Positions 9,248 to 18,479 of a stretch of DNA of 64,000 nucleotides are shown here, piece by piece. Every line of letters starts with the position of its first letter. Positions within the stretch are counted from its first letter, which is position 1. Below the pieces are notes generated by a model. That model worked only from the letters and a program-made list of their open reading frames with translations, was not told the DNA's origin and made no database searches. A program made the translations under genes and the position numbers. This DNA comes from Saccharomycopsis fibuligera x Saccharomycopsis cf. fibuligera (taxonomy: Eukaryota > Ascomycota > Saccharomycetes > Ascoideales > Saccharomycopsidaceae): contig CP012811.1 in assembly GCA_001936135.1 (NCBI GenBank), forward strand, positions 1,364,001 through 1,428,000, read 5' to 3'.

Positions 9248-11467
9248 ATGAAAACAAAAAAAAGAGCTGCTTGCTCGCTTGAAACCTCGCTGTTTGAAAG
9301 TGAGGCAGATCCATTGAACATTCTTGCTCTTTTGAGCAAAAGCAAGCGTACTGTTCTGTCTTCGAGACAGGCAAACAAGCACAAGAGGTCCTCTGGGCAA
9401 GAAAGGTCACAAAGTGGAAGTAAAAAGCAGAGCAAAAGAAATGATGTGACGGATAATAAGAAGCAGTACAACTCTAAAGTACCAGAGCCAGCGAAGCCTG
9501 GATTGAAAGAAACTGACATGGTGATCAACTTTGAATCGCTGCCTGCATCGACTCAAATTCAACATCACAAACGAAAGAGTTTACCCAAAAAGACAGAAAG
9601 AACTACAATGAAAAGGCATAAGCGACTATCACAAAAAGAGTTAGTTTTTTGTAAATCAAAGGTCAGTGAATCTCAAAAGCTTATCAATACCGCTCAATTT
9701 GAACCCACAAAGAATGTAGGAAATCCGGATAGTCAGGCAGAGTTCTCTGGTACAAATGATCATGCAAACGAGACGAGTGGGACTTCATTTAACGACAGTA
9801 TATTCGAAGATACTGCTTATCAGGATACAAGAATCTCAATAATTTCAGATAGTGGATACAATGAGCAGAAATCTTCTCGAGAAAGTGAGCCTCCCAAAGA
9901 GGAACACAAAAAACAGGAGTCAAGTATATTGCCTGCGCGCGCATATGGCAATGACAATGAACGATATACTAATCAGTCATCAGCCACACAAAGTGCCAAA
10001 AATTTCGAAAAAGTCGGTATTAGCAAAAAGTTGCAAGACGAAACACAAATTCTGGCGGATTCGAGCTCTGTGAATGTCGAGACAAAGGACATCGAGCTCA
10101 AGAATGCTACCCATCCTGATATATTAGAGAGCAGCTCGGCAATCGATCTGAACGAATCACGAGCATTGTCCGATGCTATTCCGGCGACAGCCTGCGATGA
10201 TGCTGCTAACTCCGTGAAGCATAGCATAGGCTATGGCCTAGATATTCAGGATGATGGCTTCAGTACGCCTCAGAAATTAATAAACTCTTCAAATGCAAAG
10301 ACATTGGCAAATCCTGCTTTGCTGGGATTTGATATCCCTAGTTCCCCTCCGTCATCAGGCCGCTTTGCAGTTTCAGAAATAATGACACCTCTAGGTTCGC
10401 CGAGCCCTTCTTATAGGGTCTATATCAAAAAGTCCAATATTGATTATGTTGAGAATACCGGCAGCATCGGTAGCCTTGCTCGACAAAAAGACACAAATAC
10501 ACTCACTATTGAAGATTCCAAAAACAAAGAGAATCTACAAATCTCTTCCAAAGTAGAAATAAACAATAGCGATACGCTTATTAATGATACAAATGGATCT
10601 TTTTTCTTTCAAAGAAATACAACAAAACCAAAGAGACAATTTCAATCTTTTTTAAATTTTGCTGATATGCGAACTAAAAAAACCACATGCAAAGACTGCT
10701 TTATGGCATATATGCCTAACATCAAAGAAGATGAAACTCTACACAAGGCATACCATAACAAATATATAAACGGGCTTTCATGGAATGAAACATGGGGCAA
10801 AAAGGTACTAAGCAAAATATACCCACCAAAACTACGTAACATTATCAAAACTTCGATTGTCCAAAGAGATGGATACATTAGAGAGGTGCAAATGACGAAA
10901 AAAAACGAAATCAAAACCATTTTGAATTTGCTAAAGATGGTGAATAATGAGCTAAATGCTCCAGCTGACTGGTTCACGCTGGCTCTTGGCAATATTGATG
11001 ACACAAGTAAAATCTCTAGCAAAGAGTCATTCAACAATGTACAAATAACAGAGGCTGCTAGAAAGGGCAAAGTGTATGTTTACATCTACAATCGAAAAAT
11101 CATTGGTGTCCTAAGCTTAGAAACTGTTGATCCAAACAAATCAGGTACCAAATTGATGGACATTGATACTCAAGAAGTCACTACATTGAGCAAAAACTCG
11201 CCATTGCTTGCTAAATTGCCAAAGGCATTATATGGAATTTCCAGAATTTTTGTGCTAAAGAAATTTAGAAGAAGCAGTATTGCTTTAATATTACTATATA
11301 CTGCATTGAATGAATTGGTGTATGGGATGAATTTGAATAAGTATCAGCTTAGTTGGTCACAGCCTAGCTTTTCAGGCTTGAACTTGGCGAAAAAATTCAA
11401 TTTGATTACTGATGTGAGATCAAAACGACAGTTTTTGAATGTGTATGTTGAAGCAGAAGAAGGGTAG
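9248..11467 (+). CDS. ECO1: ECO1/CTF7 cohesin acetyltransferase with a very long N-terminal extension
   Basis: The protein has 739 aa, against about 280 in S. cerevisiae. The C-terminal 275 residues match the Eco1/ESCO family. A C2H2 finger has C481, C484, H499 and H503, with the same Cys-Cys-His-His spacing as yeast Eco1. Just before it is QSFLNF (466-471), which sits where yeast Eco1 has its PCNA-contacting QSKLQV. The GNAT acetyltransferase part has GISRIFVLKKFRRSSIALIL (around R666, the acetyl-CoA loop) and SQPSFSGLNLAKKFN (from S704). Eco1 acetylates Smc3 at replication forks to establish sister-chromatid cohesion. The first 460 residues are low-complexity and basic or Ser/Thr-rich, with several SP/TP sites; I recognise no domain there. 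Codon 578 (10979-10981) is an in-frame CTG. Confidence 0.93.
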   Translation: MKTKKRAACSLETSLFESEADPLNILALLSKSKRTVLSSRQANKHKRSSGQERSQSGSKKQSKRNDVTDNKKQYNSKVPEPAKPGLKETDMVINFESLPASTQIQHHKRKSLPKKTERTTMKRHKRLSQKELVFCKSKVSESQKLINTAQFEPTKNVGNPDSQAEFSGTNDHANETSGTSFNDSIFEDTAYQDTRISIISDSGYNEQKSSRESEPPKEEHKKQESSILPARAYGNDNERYTNQSSATQSAKNFEKVGISKKLQDETQILADSSSVNVETKDIELKNATHPDILESSSAIDLNESRALSDAIPATACDDAANSVKHSIGYGLDIQDDGFSTPQKLINSSNAKTLANPALLGFDIPSSPPSSGRFAVSEIMTPLGSPSPSYRVYIKKSNIDYVENTGSIGSLARQKDTNTLTIEDSKNKENLQISSKVEINNSDTLINDTNGSFFFQRNTTKPKRQFQSFLNFADMRTKKTTCKDCFMAYMPNIKEDETLHKAYHNKYINGLSWNETWGKKVLSKIYPPKLRNIIKTSIVQRDGYIREVQMTKKNEIKTILNLLKMVNNELNAPADWFTLALGNIDDTSKISSKESFNNVQITEAARKGKVYVYIYNRKIIGVLSLETVDPNKSGTKLMDIDTQEVTTLSKNSPLLAKLPKALYGISRIFVLKKFRRSSIALILLYTALNELVYGMNLNKYQLSWSQPSFSGLNLAKKFNLITDVRSKRQFLNVYVEAEEG

Positions 11468-11671
11468 CAGGGCTGTGCAATGGATTATAACTATGTTATA
11501 TAAGTTAATCGTTTAACTCACTTTTAAGACTATATTATATGATAAACTGACCGTTACAAATGTTTTTTTTTTTATAGTTTGTATGCTAATTTATTAACTG
11601 CATAGGCGACTTTATAGGTCGGCCAAAATCACGTATATCCATTACTGATAGCATTATAAAGCTTATCGTAA

Positions 11672-12274
11672 TCACTGACTACCCTTTTTCTTCAAATAGC
11701 ATGCTCTAAACAATCCCATTACGAAAAACAAACCATCAAAATCCTCTTCTCTTGCCGTGGTGCCTTTGAAAACCTTGGAACTTACAGATAGTATCACATC
11801 TCTGGATTCGGTCTTATTCAAGGACAACACCAACGCCACAAGTTGAGAGCATAAAACTTGAAGTTTGAAATTGTTTGTATTTCCAATCAAGCAAACTGGT
11901 TCAATGTGTGAGGTTTGATCGAGTATGTCCTTGGCCAAATTGTGTCTTTCGTCATAGTCATCATCATCATCTTCTTCTCCATTGATATTTCTTGTCGTGG
12001 TGGTACCGCTACCTTGATCATTGTCAAATTCATTGGCAATCCCCTGTATGCCTGAGAGCACACTAGCATCAGGTATTCTGATTTTGTAAGTAGAATCCAA
12101 CTCACCGTTGTGGCTGATTTGCACTACTAGCTTATCCAAGAACTCCACAATTTGTACTTGAATTTCGTCATTGGAAGGGGATCCAGGAACGACGGCAGAT
12201 TCCTTTTTGATAAAATTGGAGAAATCGTTTGCGTCCGCAGCGCTTGGCCCGAGGTCTGGTTGAAGAATAGACAT
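11672..12274 (-). CDS. IRC25: Proteasome assembly chaperone 3-like (Irc25/Poc3, PSMG3 family)
   Basis: The protein has 200 aa from ATG at 12274. An in-frame ATG at 12310 would add MVKKKQENKYIT, read through a 5'-leader A run, so I prefer the downstream start. Two blocks resemble PSMG3: FLDKLVVQISHNGELD, then CLIGNTNNFKLQVLCSQLVA with a C-terminal helix ending LFRAC. Between them lies an acidic insert with a run of Asp, absent from the human protein. Irc25 (Poc3/Pba3) pairs with Poc4 to guide early assembly of the 20S proteasome alpha ring. Such chaperones diverge fast, so the assignment rests on fold-pattern similarity. Lying only a few genes from SDO1 supports it, since IRC25 and SDO1 are adjacent in S. 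cerevisiae. A Poc4-type chaperone is the alternative. Confidence 0.6.
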   Translation of the reverse strand: MSILQPDLGPSAADANDFSNFIKKESAVVPGSPSNDEIQVQIVEFLDKLVVQISHNGELDSTYKIRIPDASVLSGIQGIANEFDNDQGSGTTTTRNINGEEDDDDDYDERHNLAKDILDQTSHIEPVCLIGNTNNFKLQVLCSQLVALVLSLNKTESRDVILSVSSKVFKGTTAREEDFDGLFFVMGLFRACYLKKKGSQ

Positions 12275-12745
12275 AGTGATGTATTTATTTTCTTGTTTTT
12301 TTTTTACCAAATTAGATAAGCAAGTGTTGATAAATACACTGTGATAGAATTATGGTAGATGATGTTGATAGCAGCTTTTTGATAGAGTATATGTTCACCT
12401 CTGTTTTCTTTTTCTTTTGATGAGCGCATATGCCCCATACCTTAAAATATGATGTTCCTGTGCTGTGGTATATGAACAGCAAAGAAATCCATGATTATTA
12501 CTATACTGCAAGTTTATGCACAATACATGATGAATAAGTAAATCAATTATACTATACAATGACCTAAAATAATACATAATGCTAATGAGAAGTTGAACGT
12601 CAAAAGAATTTTGAAGAATTGAAAAGTTAAAGGTAAAAGAATTAAAAACGACAAAAGGCAAAGTATTGAAAGAACTGCAAAATGTTGAAATTGAATATTA
12701 AAAGTGCATCGGTTAAGAAAATAAAATTAAGAAAAAACAAATTGC
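12275..12745. other. Intergenic, A/T-rich, no gene seen
   Basis: This is the 471-bp spacer between two minus-strand genes, holding the 3' region of the 825-aa gene and the promoter of the IRC25-like gene. It contains an A-rich stretch on the minus strand near 12300. I see nothing else in it. Confidence 0.4.
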
Positions 12746-15223
12746 CTAGCTGGTAACTTTCAATCTTGCAAGAGCAAGTAAATATGTCTCAAAAATATCA
12801 AAACTTTGTCTTTTACGGCTAAATGTCACAAAGTCTTGGTTAAATTTCTCATCATCAAAAACTAATTCAATATCTTCATCAGTCAAGATATTGTACTCAG
12901 TGAAGCAACTCATCATAGTGCTTCTCTTAAGTTGGTTCTTAAGCTGAGTTTTCAAAAATTCCCTTCTTGTGCTGACAGACTGGTTATCCAACAAACTTCT
13001 GAAGTCTACCTGAGATTCTATTTCTGAAAGCTCGTCAGAGGGGAAATCAGAAGCAACAGTACTTGGGCTGGATCCAGTGCTATAAGTGGAATTCAGATCA
13101 GTATCCGAATCATATTCATCGGAACTGTTTTCATTCTTCTCAACGATTATACCCAATGCACTATTCTTACAAATAGTAGCTTTAGATTTCTTGGATACAA
13201 TGTCGTTATTATCAAATTTGAGAAAGTCTTTGTGTTCTATTGTGCCAGCAATAGATTCAACCGTCAAAAGATCGATAAGAGACTCATAAGAATTAATGTC
13301 AGCGTAATCAGCGTCATTGTCATCAGAGACAGAAAAAGCATCCGTATTTCCCTCTGTAGTTTCTCCAAAACCTTCCTGGTCGACTTTTGTAGAGTCGACT
13401 GCTGCTTTAACAATTTGAGCATCAGTATTTTGAACAATAATAGATCTTCTTTTTTCAGCAGCTGTAGATTTTCTCTTCTCAGCAGTTGAATTAAGCTCAG
13501 CAATAGGGCTTAACAAGCCAGGGGTATTGATTGATTGCATGCTGGCTGTCTCCAATTCACAAACAGACATATCTTCATAAATATCATTAGCGCTTATGGA
13601 GTTGGAAAGTTTTGATTTTTGCTTTGGGGCGGTATTAATGGCAGACTTCACTGCATTGATTTTAATGGTCTCTTGTTTTGGAGAAGCAATACTAGAAGCA
13701 GGAGTATCTAAAGTCAGGGAGACTGGGGTAACAAGAGATGTTGGAGTTGAAGCATCTGTGGACGACACTGATGTTGCTGGAGTTGAAACAATGGATTTGG
13801 TATTAAGCTTTAGTTGAGCGTCTGGTTTAGCCTTTGGCTCAATAGGAATAGTAGCGGTTGAAATAGGGCGACTAAGTCTAGCAATAGGATCATAAGCATT
13901 CAAACTAGTCTTGAGAAAAGAGATACTGTCGTTGACTTCAGCTGCTGGTTGTTGTTGTTGTTGCCTTCTTCTTAGTTTCTCGTTGGCTAGGCAAAGTTGA
14001 CTATATCTCAAAGCTCTTGATTGTTGAGAAATATATTTATTGGATGTATAGCTGTCAAAGCTTCCAGTACTCGTGGCACTTATCGGCAAATTTGTTTGGC
14101 TACCTCTGAGTTTGTGAATATCAGGGCCATACTTCAACTGACGCTCAGAAATAGTTGTCAAGCTTGTAGCTCTTACTGGAGACTTCTTGGAAACTGCAAC
14201 AGAGCTGCGGCCAATTAAGCCCATATCACAAGCAACGGTGTTGGCTTTTGAAGCATTACTATGGATTGACTGTATCGACAGTTTGTACTGTGACGATTTA
14301 GAAGGTAATGTTGAAGTTATGTGTGCCGGACCTTCCAACAAAGATTGCCTTGCTGGGCCAATCTTCACGGTGCCACATTTGCTATCATCAAAGCATAAAC
14401 TTGCCACTCTAGACTTAACTTCCACTTCCACAGTCTTCACTTCGGTATTTTTGCCTGCAAAATCACCTGCTTCTTGAAGACCACCATCAATAGATTGCAT
14501 GTTCTTAGCGGGAGTGTAATCACTATTATATTTGTGCTTAAGAGAGATATTTAAGCCATTGGTTTGTTGCTCGTTCTGGATTTTGGAGCCTTTGTTAAGA
14601 TCTAATGCTCGTGAAAGAGCTGCATTTCTTGCCATAAACTCTTGACGCTTTTTCTCCAACAACTCATTTCTCATGCACTCCTTTGACAATTTATGCGCAT
14701 ATTGTAACAAAGCAGTGTTGGTTTTTGCTTTTGGAAAACCATCAATAAGGTTTTTTATTCTTCTCTCGGCGTCTTTTACCAATTGATTGTCAATTTTCTT
14801 TGCTTCCCTCTCATTATCTTTGAAGAAATCTGTCTTCGCAAAGTCTAATTTGTAAGAAGGTTGAAGCGGCTGGGGCTCGAGCTTTAAGTCAATATTTTGG
14901 TCAGCATCAGCTAAAATTGGATGATCTGGCACCCTGTAGTTTGCCATTACTTGTTGACTGTTCATTGAAAGCCTTTTGTTTAATTCATTAAACACTTTGT
15001 CAATGCTGTCAACTCGGGAATACTCCTTATAAGCGTTGAACTTGGAGACATTTGTGTCTCTTTGGTGCTTCATTTTTGTTGAAATGTCAAGCTTATCTTC
15101 AATATCATCTCCAAGAATATCGGAATATATTTCGTCTCTTTCAGAGTCGAACTTCTTTCCATGTGCCACATAGTAGCTCTTGCCTCTTACTGAAACTCTT
15201 GCTTTTGATTCAAGTGCCAACAT
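12746..15223 (-). CDS. Unrecognised 825-aa protein, probably clade-specific
   Basis: A long open frame with ordinary yeast codon use and no overlap with neighbours, so almost certainly a real gene. I do not recognise it. The first 215 residues look structured and charged (for example YYVAHGKKFDSERDEIYSDI and helical AERRIKNLIDGFPKAKTNTA). The middle (about 220-640) is low-complexity: Ser/Thr/Pro-rich, with a short poly-Gln and several SP/TP sites. The last 95 residues (from SQVDFRSLLDNQS to the end) look like a compact helical domain rich in basic and acidic residues. There is no signal peptide, membrane segment or catalytic motif. A cytoplasmic or nuclear scaffold with folded ends and a disordered middle is the most that can be said. 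Confidence 0.7.
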   Translation of the reverse strand: MLALESKARVSVRGKSYYVAHGKKFDSERDEIYSDILGDDIEDKLDISTKMKHQRDTNVSKFNAYKEYSRVDSIDKVFNELNKRLSMNSQQVMANYRVPDHPILADADQNIDLKLEPQPLQPSYKLDFAKTDFFKDNEREAKKIDNQLVKDAERRIKNLIDGFPKAKTNTALLQYAHKLSKECMRNELLEKKRQEFMARNAALSRALDLNKGSKIQNEQQTNGLNISLKHKYNSDYTPAKNMQSIDGGLQEAGDFAGKNTEVKTVEVEVKSRVASLCFDDSKCGTVKIGPARQSLLEGPAHITSTLPSKSSQYKLSIQSIHSNASKANTVACDMGLIGRSSVAVSKKSPVRATSLTTISERQLKYGPDIHKLRGSQTNLPISATSTGSFDSYTSNKYISQQSRALRYSQLCLANEKLRRRQQQQQPAAEVNDSISFLKTSLNAYDPIARLSRPISTATIPIEPKAKPDAQLKLNTKSIVSTPATSVSSTDASTPTSLVTPVSLTLDTPASSIASPKQETIKINAVKSAINTAPKQKSKLSNSISANDIYEDMSVCELETASMQSINTPGLLSPIAELNSTAEKRKSTAAEKRRSIIVQNTDAQIVKAAVDSTKVDQEGFGETTEGNTDAFSVSDDNDADYADINSYESLIDLLTVESIAGTIEHKDFLKFDNNDIVSKKSKATICKNSALGIIVEKNENSSDEYDSDTDLNSTYSTGSSPSTVASDFPSDELSEIESQVDFRSLLDNQSVSTRREFLKTQLKNQLKRSTMMSCFTEYNILTDEDIELVFDDEKFNQDFVTFSRKRQSFDIFETYLLALARLKVTS

Positions 15224-16541
15224 TATACTAAGTTATGATTGACTTTGAGGTGGATTTTGCTGAAAATAACAGAATATAAGGAAGATGACGTTGAGACAAA
15301 GAACCAAATATTGGAAAACAAAAACCAAACAAAATGAGACAAAACAAGGATTGGTAGAAGCTTTATAAACTGAAAGAGAACATAGAAATAAGGCACTATT
15401 ACAGATAACAAACTTAGAAAGATATGGCCAAAATAATTCTATTTTTGTGCCTTTTCTGTACTGTATGCATACTCATCATCTCAAAGAACGCTGAATGCCT
15501 AGCATTCCGGCATGGCAAATGCAAGGCGCTAGTATAAAGCATCCAATTTCGGAAGAAAAGCGGTATGACTAGTAGTAAAAAAGCAAATCCAGTAATTTTC
15601 AAAGCCCACATTTTGCTGCTAACGCATTAATAAGAAATATTGGAGCCTTTATTGACTGAATGTAATAGTATTTTAGTTCAGTCAGGCCCTTGAGCTGGCT
15701 ATTAGTGGCATTGGCCAAAAGCGTCTATTCTTCGATCAGTAGTTTACCCTTTTCCCTTGATTATATTTTTAGCATTAAAGGCTATCTCTACCACCGACCC
15801 TGTAATGGTAATAATATAACGAATGCTGGTATTGCTTTGGGTTTAATGAAGTCAGCTCGTTCCGTAAGATGATAATAACTGCCACTCAGCAACGACAAAA
15901 ATTAATCTTCTTCTTGGTAAAAAAAAAAAAAAAGCGATAATAACAAAATTGGGAGACTCAAAATAAAATAATACAATACTCTCATAGTATTGGGAAGCCC
16001 TGGATATCTAACATTCCGTTAGCATTTGCTAAGCGCATGGTATTTCGACAGTACTGAATTGCGGGTCCAGGAGCATCCATCCTCAAAGGAAAACATATCA
16101 AGGGCCTTGCTAGGATCAGCAGTGCTGCACCACATGAGCCTAGCAAACGGCGGCCACATTGTTATTTGCCTGTGAGTTCTCCATGGCTTGTGTTTTCTTT
16201 TAGAAAACAAATTGACAACAAGGAGTGGAAAGCTTATGAGCCAGTGAGCCAGAATGGCGATGGCGATGAGATTCGTTCATTTTGGGAATTGCGCTTACGT
16301 TGACGCACACCCTCTGTATATCCATAAACAGAAATGTTATCGAAAAAGGGGTGTTTGTATACACACGTGCCTAAACCCTCATTGACACTCTTTAGGGGGT
16401 GTGCTGCTGTTTCTAGCTGATTCTGTCTTTAACGACTTCTTCTCATCTGTCCTTTACGCTCTTCTTTTGCCCTCGCCTTTCAATCAGAGTATCCATGAAT
16501 TGCCATAGAATCACAATCAGCCTTTTCTAACTTCATCCACA
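15224..16541. other. Divergent intergenic region upstream of the 825-aa gene and PSA2
   Basis: This 1.3-kb region has several short open frames on both strands, none with a recognisable domain. It has an A run near 15920, a CACGTG E-box at 16364-16369, and a pyrimidine-rich stretch (about 16420-16490) just ahead of PSA2. I see no RNA gene. Confidence 0.4.
16364..16369. promoter_or_regulatory. CACGTG E-box upstream of PSA2
   Basis: A perfect CACGTG lies 173 bp before the PSA2 start codon. This is the core site of bHLH factors such as Cbf1. Its function here is not shown by sequence alone. Confidence 0.3.
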
Positions 16542-17971
16542 ATGTCAGCCTCAGCCTCAACTAATAAAGCCGCTTCTACTAAAGCCGTTATCCTCGTATG
16601 TATTTACTGCTGCATTTGACAGTGCTGTCATTTTTTGACATACCTAGTAATGCCACCTAAGATGAGGTTTTGTACCTTGCTTTTATATCAAGATCAGTTT
16701 TCATCAGAAATCCAGTGTACTAACAGCTGTTAACCCAGGTCGGTGGTGACACCAGAGGTACCAGATTCAGACCTTTGAGTTTGGATACCCCAAAAGTGCT
16801 TTTCCCAATTGCTGGTAAGCCATTGATCTCCCACATTATTGATCCAATCAGCAAAATTCCTTCAATCCGTGATGTGTTGATTATTGGCTTCTACGAGAAC
16901 TCTGTCTTTAATGAATTTTTGAACAGCGCGAAACTCAAGTACCCAAATTTAAACATCAAGTACTTGAGAGAATACAAAGCCTTGGGTACTGCTGGCGGCT
17001 TGTTCCACTTCAGAGACGAAATCAAGCGTAACAACCCAGACAAAATCTTTGTGGTTCACGGTGATATCATTTGCAACTTCCCATTCTCTGAAATATTAGA
17101 CTTTTTTGCGAAGCAACAAGATTACTATGACGACAATGAAGCTAAAGCTGTGATTTACGGTATCGACGTTCCAAAATATTTGGCTTCTCACCCACATACT
17201 TTTGGTGCAATTGTTTCTGATAAGGACAGCAAAGTTATTCACTATGTGGAAAAACCAGAATCCAAAATCTCTAATGTTATCAACGGTGGTATTTACTTAT
17301 TTAACTCCAAGTACATCATTAACAAAATTGCACAAACAAAACATGCCAAAGACGAATTGGCTGACGACATTACCAACGTTGATACCGTTGACAGTGACGT
17401 TATTAGTCTAGAAAATGACATTTTGGCCAAATTGCCAGATGATGGTGCTTTCTATGTTTACAAGGCTAAAGTTGGCTCTTACTGGAGGCAAATTAAGAGA
17501 GCTGCAAGTGCTTTGCCTGCTAATGATTTGGCCTTGGCCAATGCCAAATATGATAACAGCAACCATAAATTTGATATTGTTGAGCCAGTTTTCATTCATC
17601 CTAGTGCTCAGGTAGCACCAACTGCCAAAATTGGTCCAAATGTATCAATTGGGCCTGGTACTATCATCAATGATGGGGTCAGAATCAAAGATTCTATTTT
17701 GTTGGACAACGTTGAAGTTGATGAACACTCTTTAGTCTTGAACTCAATTATCTCCAAGAGCTCAAAAATTGGTAAATGGGCCAGAGTTGAAGGTTCTAAA
17801 ATCCAAGTTAATGATCCAGTCACTTACATTGAAGTGCATGATATCAAATTTTCTAAAGCAACTATTTTGTCCTCTAACACACATGTTAGTGATGATGTAT
17901 ACGTTAAAAATTGTGTTGTTTTGCCGGACAAGAACATCAAGGTGGACTCCAAGTTGGAAATTGTTATGTGA
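16542..17971 (+). CDS. PSA2: PSA2, GDP-mannose pyrophosphorylase alpha-like (GMPPA) protein, two exons
   Basis: Exons are 16542-16595 and 16739-17971, giving 428 aa. The first ATG of the longest open frame falls after the nucleotide-binding loop. The spliced start restores it: exon 1 ends with KAVIL and exon 2 begins VGGDTRGTRFRPLSLDTPKV, the conserved sugar-nucleotidyltransferase P-loop. The catalytic-fold domain then has LGTAGGLFHFRD, VVHGDIICNFPF and VINGGIYLFNSKY. A left-handed beta-helix of hexapeptide repeats follows (about 300-428; for example PTAKIGPNVSIGPGTIINDG). The family type is GMPPA, the regulatory or paralogous partner of the GDP-mannose pyrophosphorylase that feeds cell-wall mannan, glycosylation and GPI anchors. 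The canonical enzyme Psa1/Vig9 is shorter and is not this gene. Confidence 0.9.
16596..16738 (+). other. PSA2 intron, 143 nt
   Basis: The donor is GTATGT at 16596, the branch point is a perfect TACTAAC at 16718-16724, and the acceptor CAG ends at 16738. It is phase 0, after codon 18. Splicing joins the two halves of the conserved nucleotide-binding loop in one frame. Confidence 0.93.
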
Positions 17972-18479
17972 GTGCACGCTAGTATTCCTAAGGGAAGACA
18001 CATAAATTGTGTAGAAGCTATACATAAGCAGACCTAGAAACAAAAAAAGCTTAATAAATAATATTTAAATTGATGGTTTGCTCAAACCTTCGTACATGGT
18101 GGCAGGAAATCCATGTCAAATTTTCGGACCTGTAGATTGATAGGCATATGGTAACCGCTTCTGATTCTGTTCTAGCTGTGGGTTAGCTTGTGTTCATGAA
18201 TAACCGCCTATCTAAATTACACATTGGGCTCCGAGCTCCTAATGATAATACAAAGATACAGAATTTTTTTTTTTATTACAACCAATCTGACAAAATGAAA
18301 CTCTACTCCGTTGATCTTGTGAGCAGCTTATTAAAGTATTATATGCATTGGTGCTCATTTCTACAAGGGTTTAAAGTTACGAGCTTGCATACCTTTGATG
18401 CTCATATTGACATTGATGATCTATTATGATACATAATTGTAAAAGACAAGAAAGACTGTGATAAATTACAATATAAAAT
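17972..18479. other. Convergent 3' intergenic region, no gene seen
   Basis: A 508-bp spacer between the PSA2 and SLI15 stop codons. It is A/T-rich with one short open frame that lacks any recognisable feature. Confidence 0.4.

Noticed and set aside
12274-12310. Upstream in-frame ATG adding MVKKKQENKYIT to the IRC25-like protein
   Set aside because: The extension is read through an A-run leader, has no family similarity, and the next ATG is better placed.
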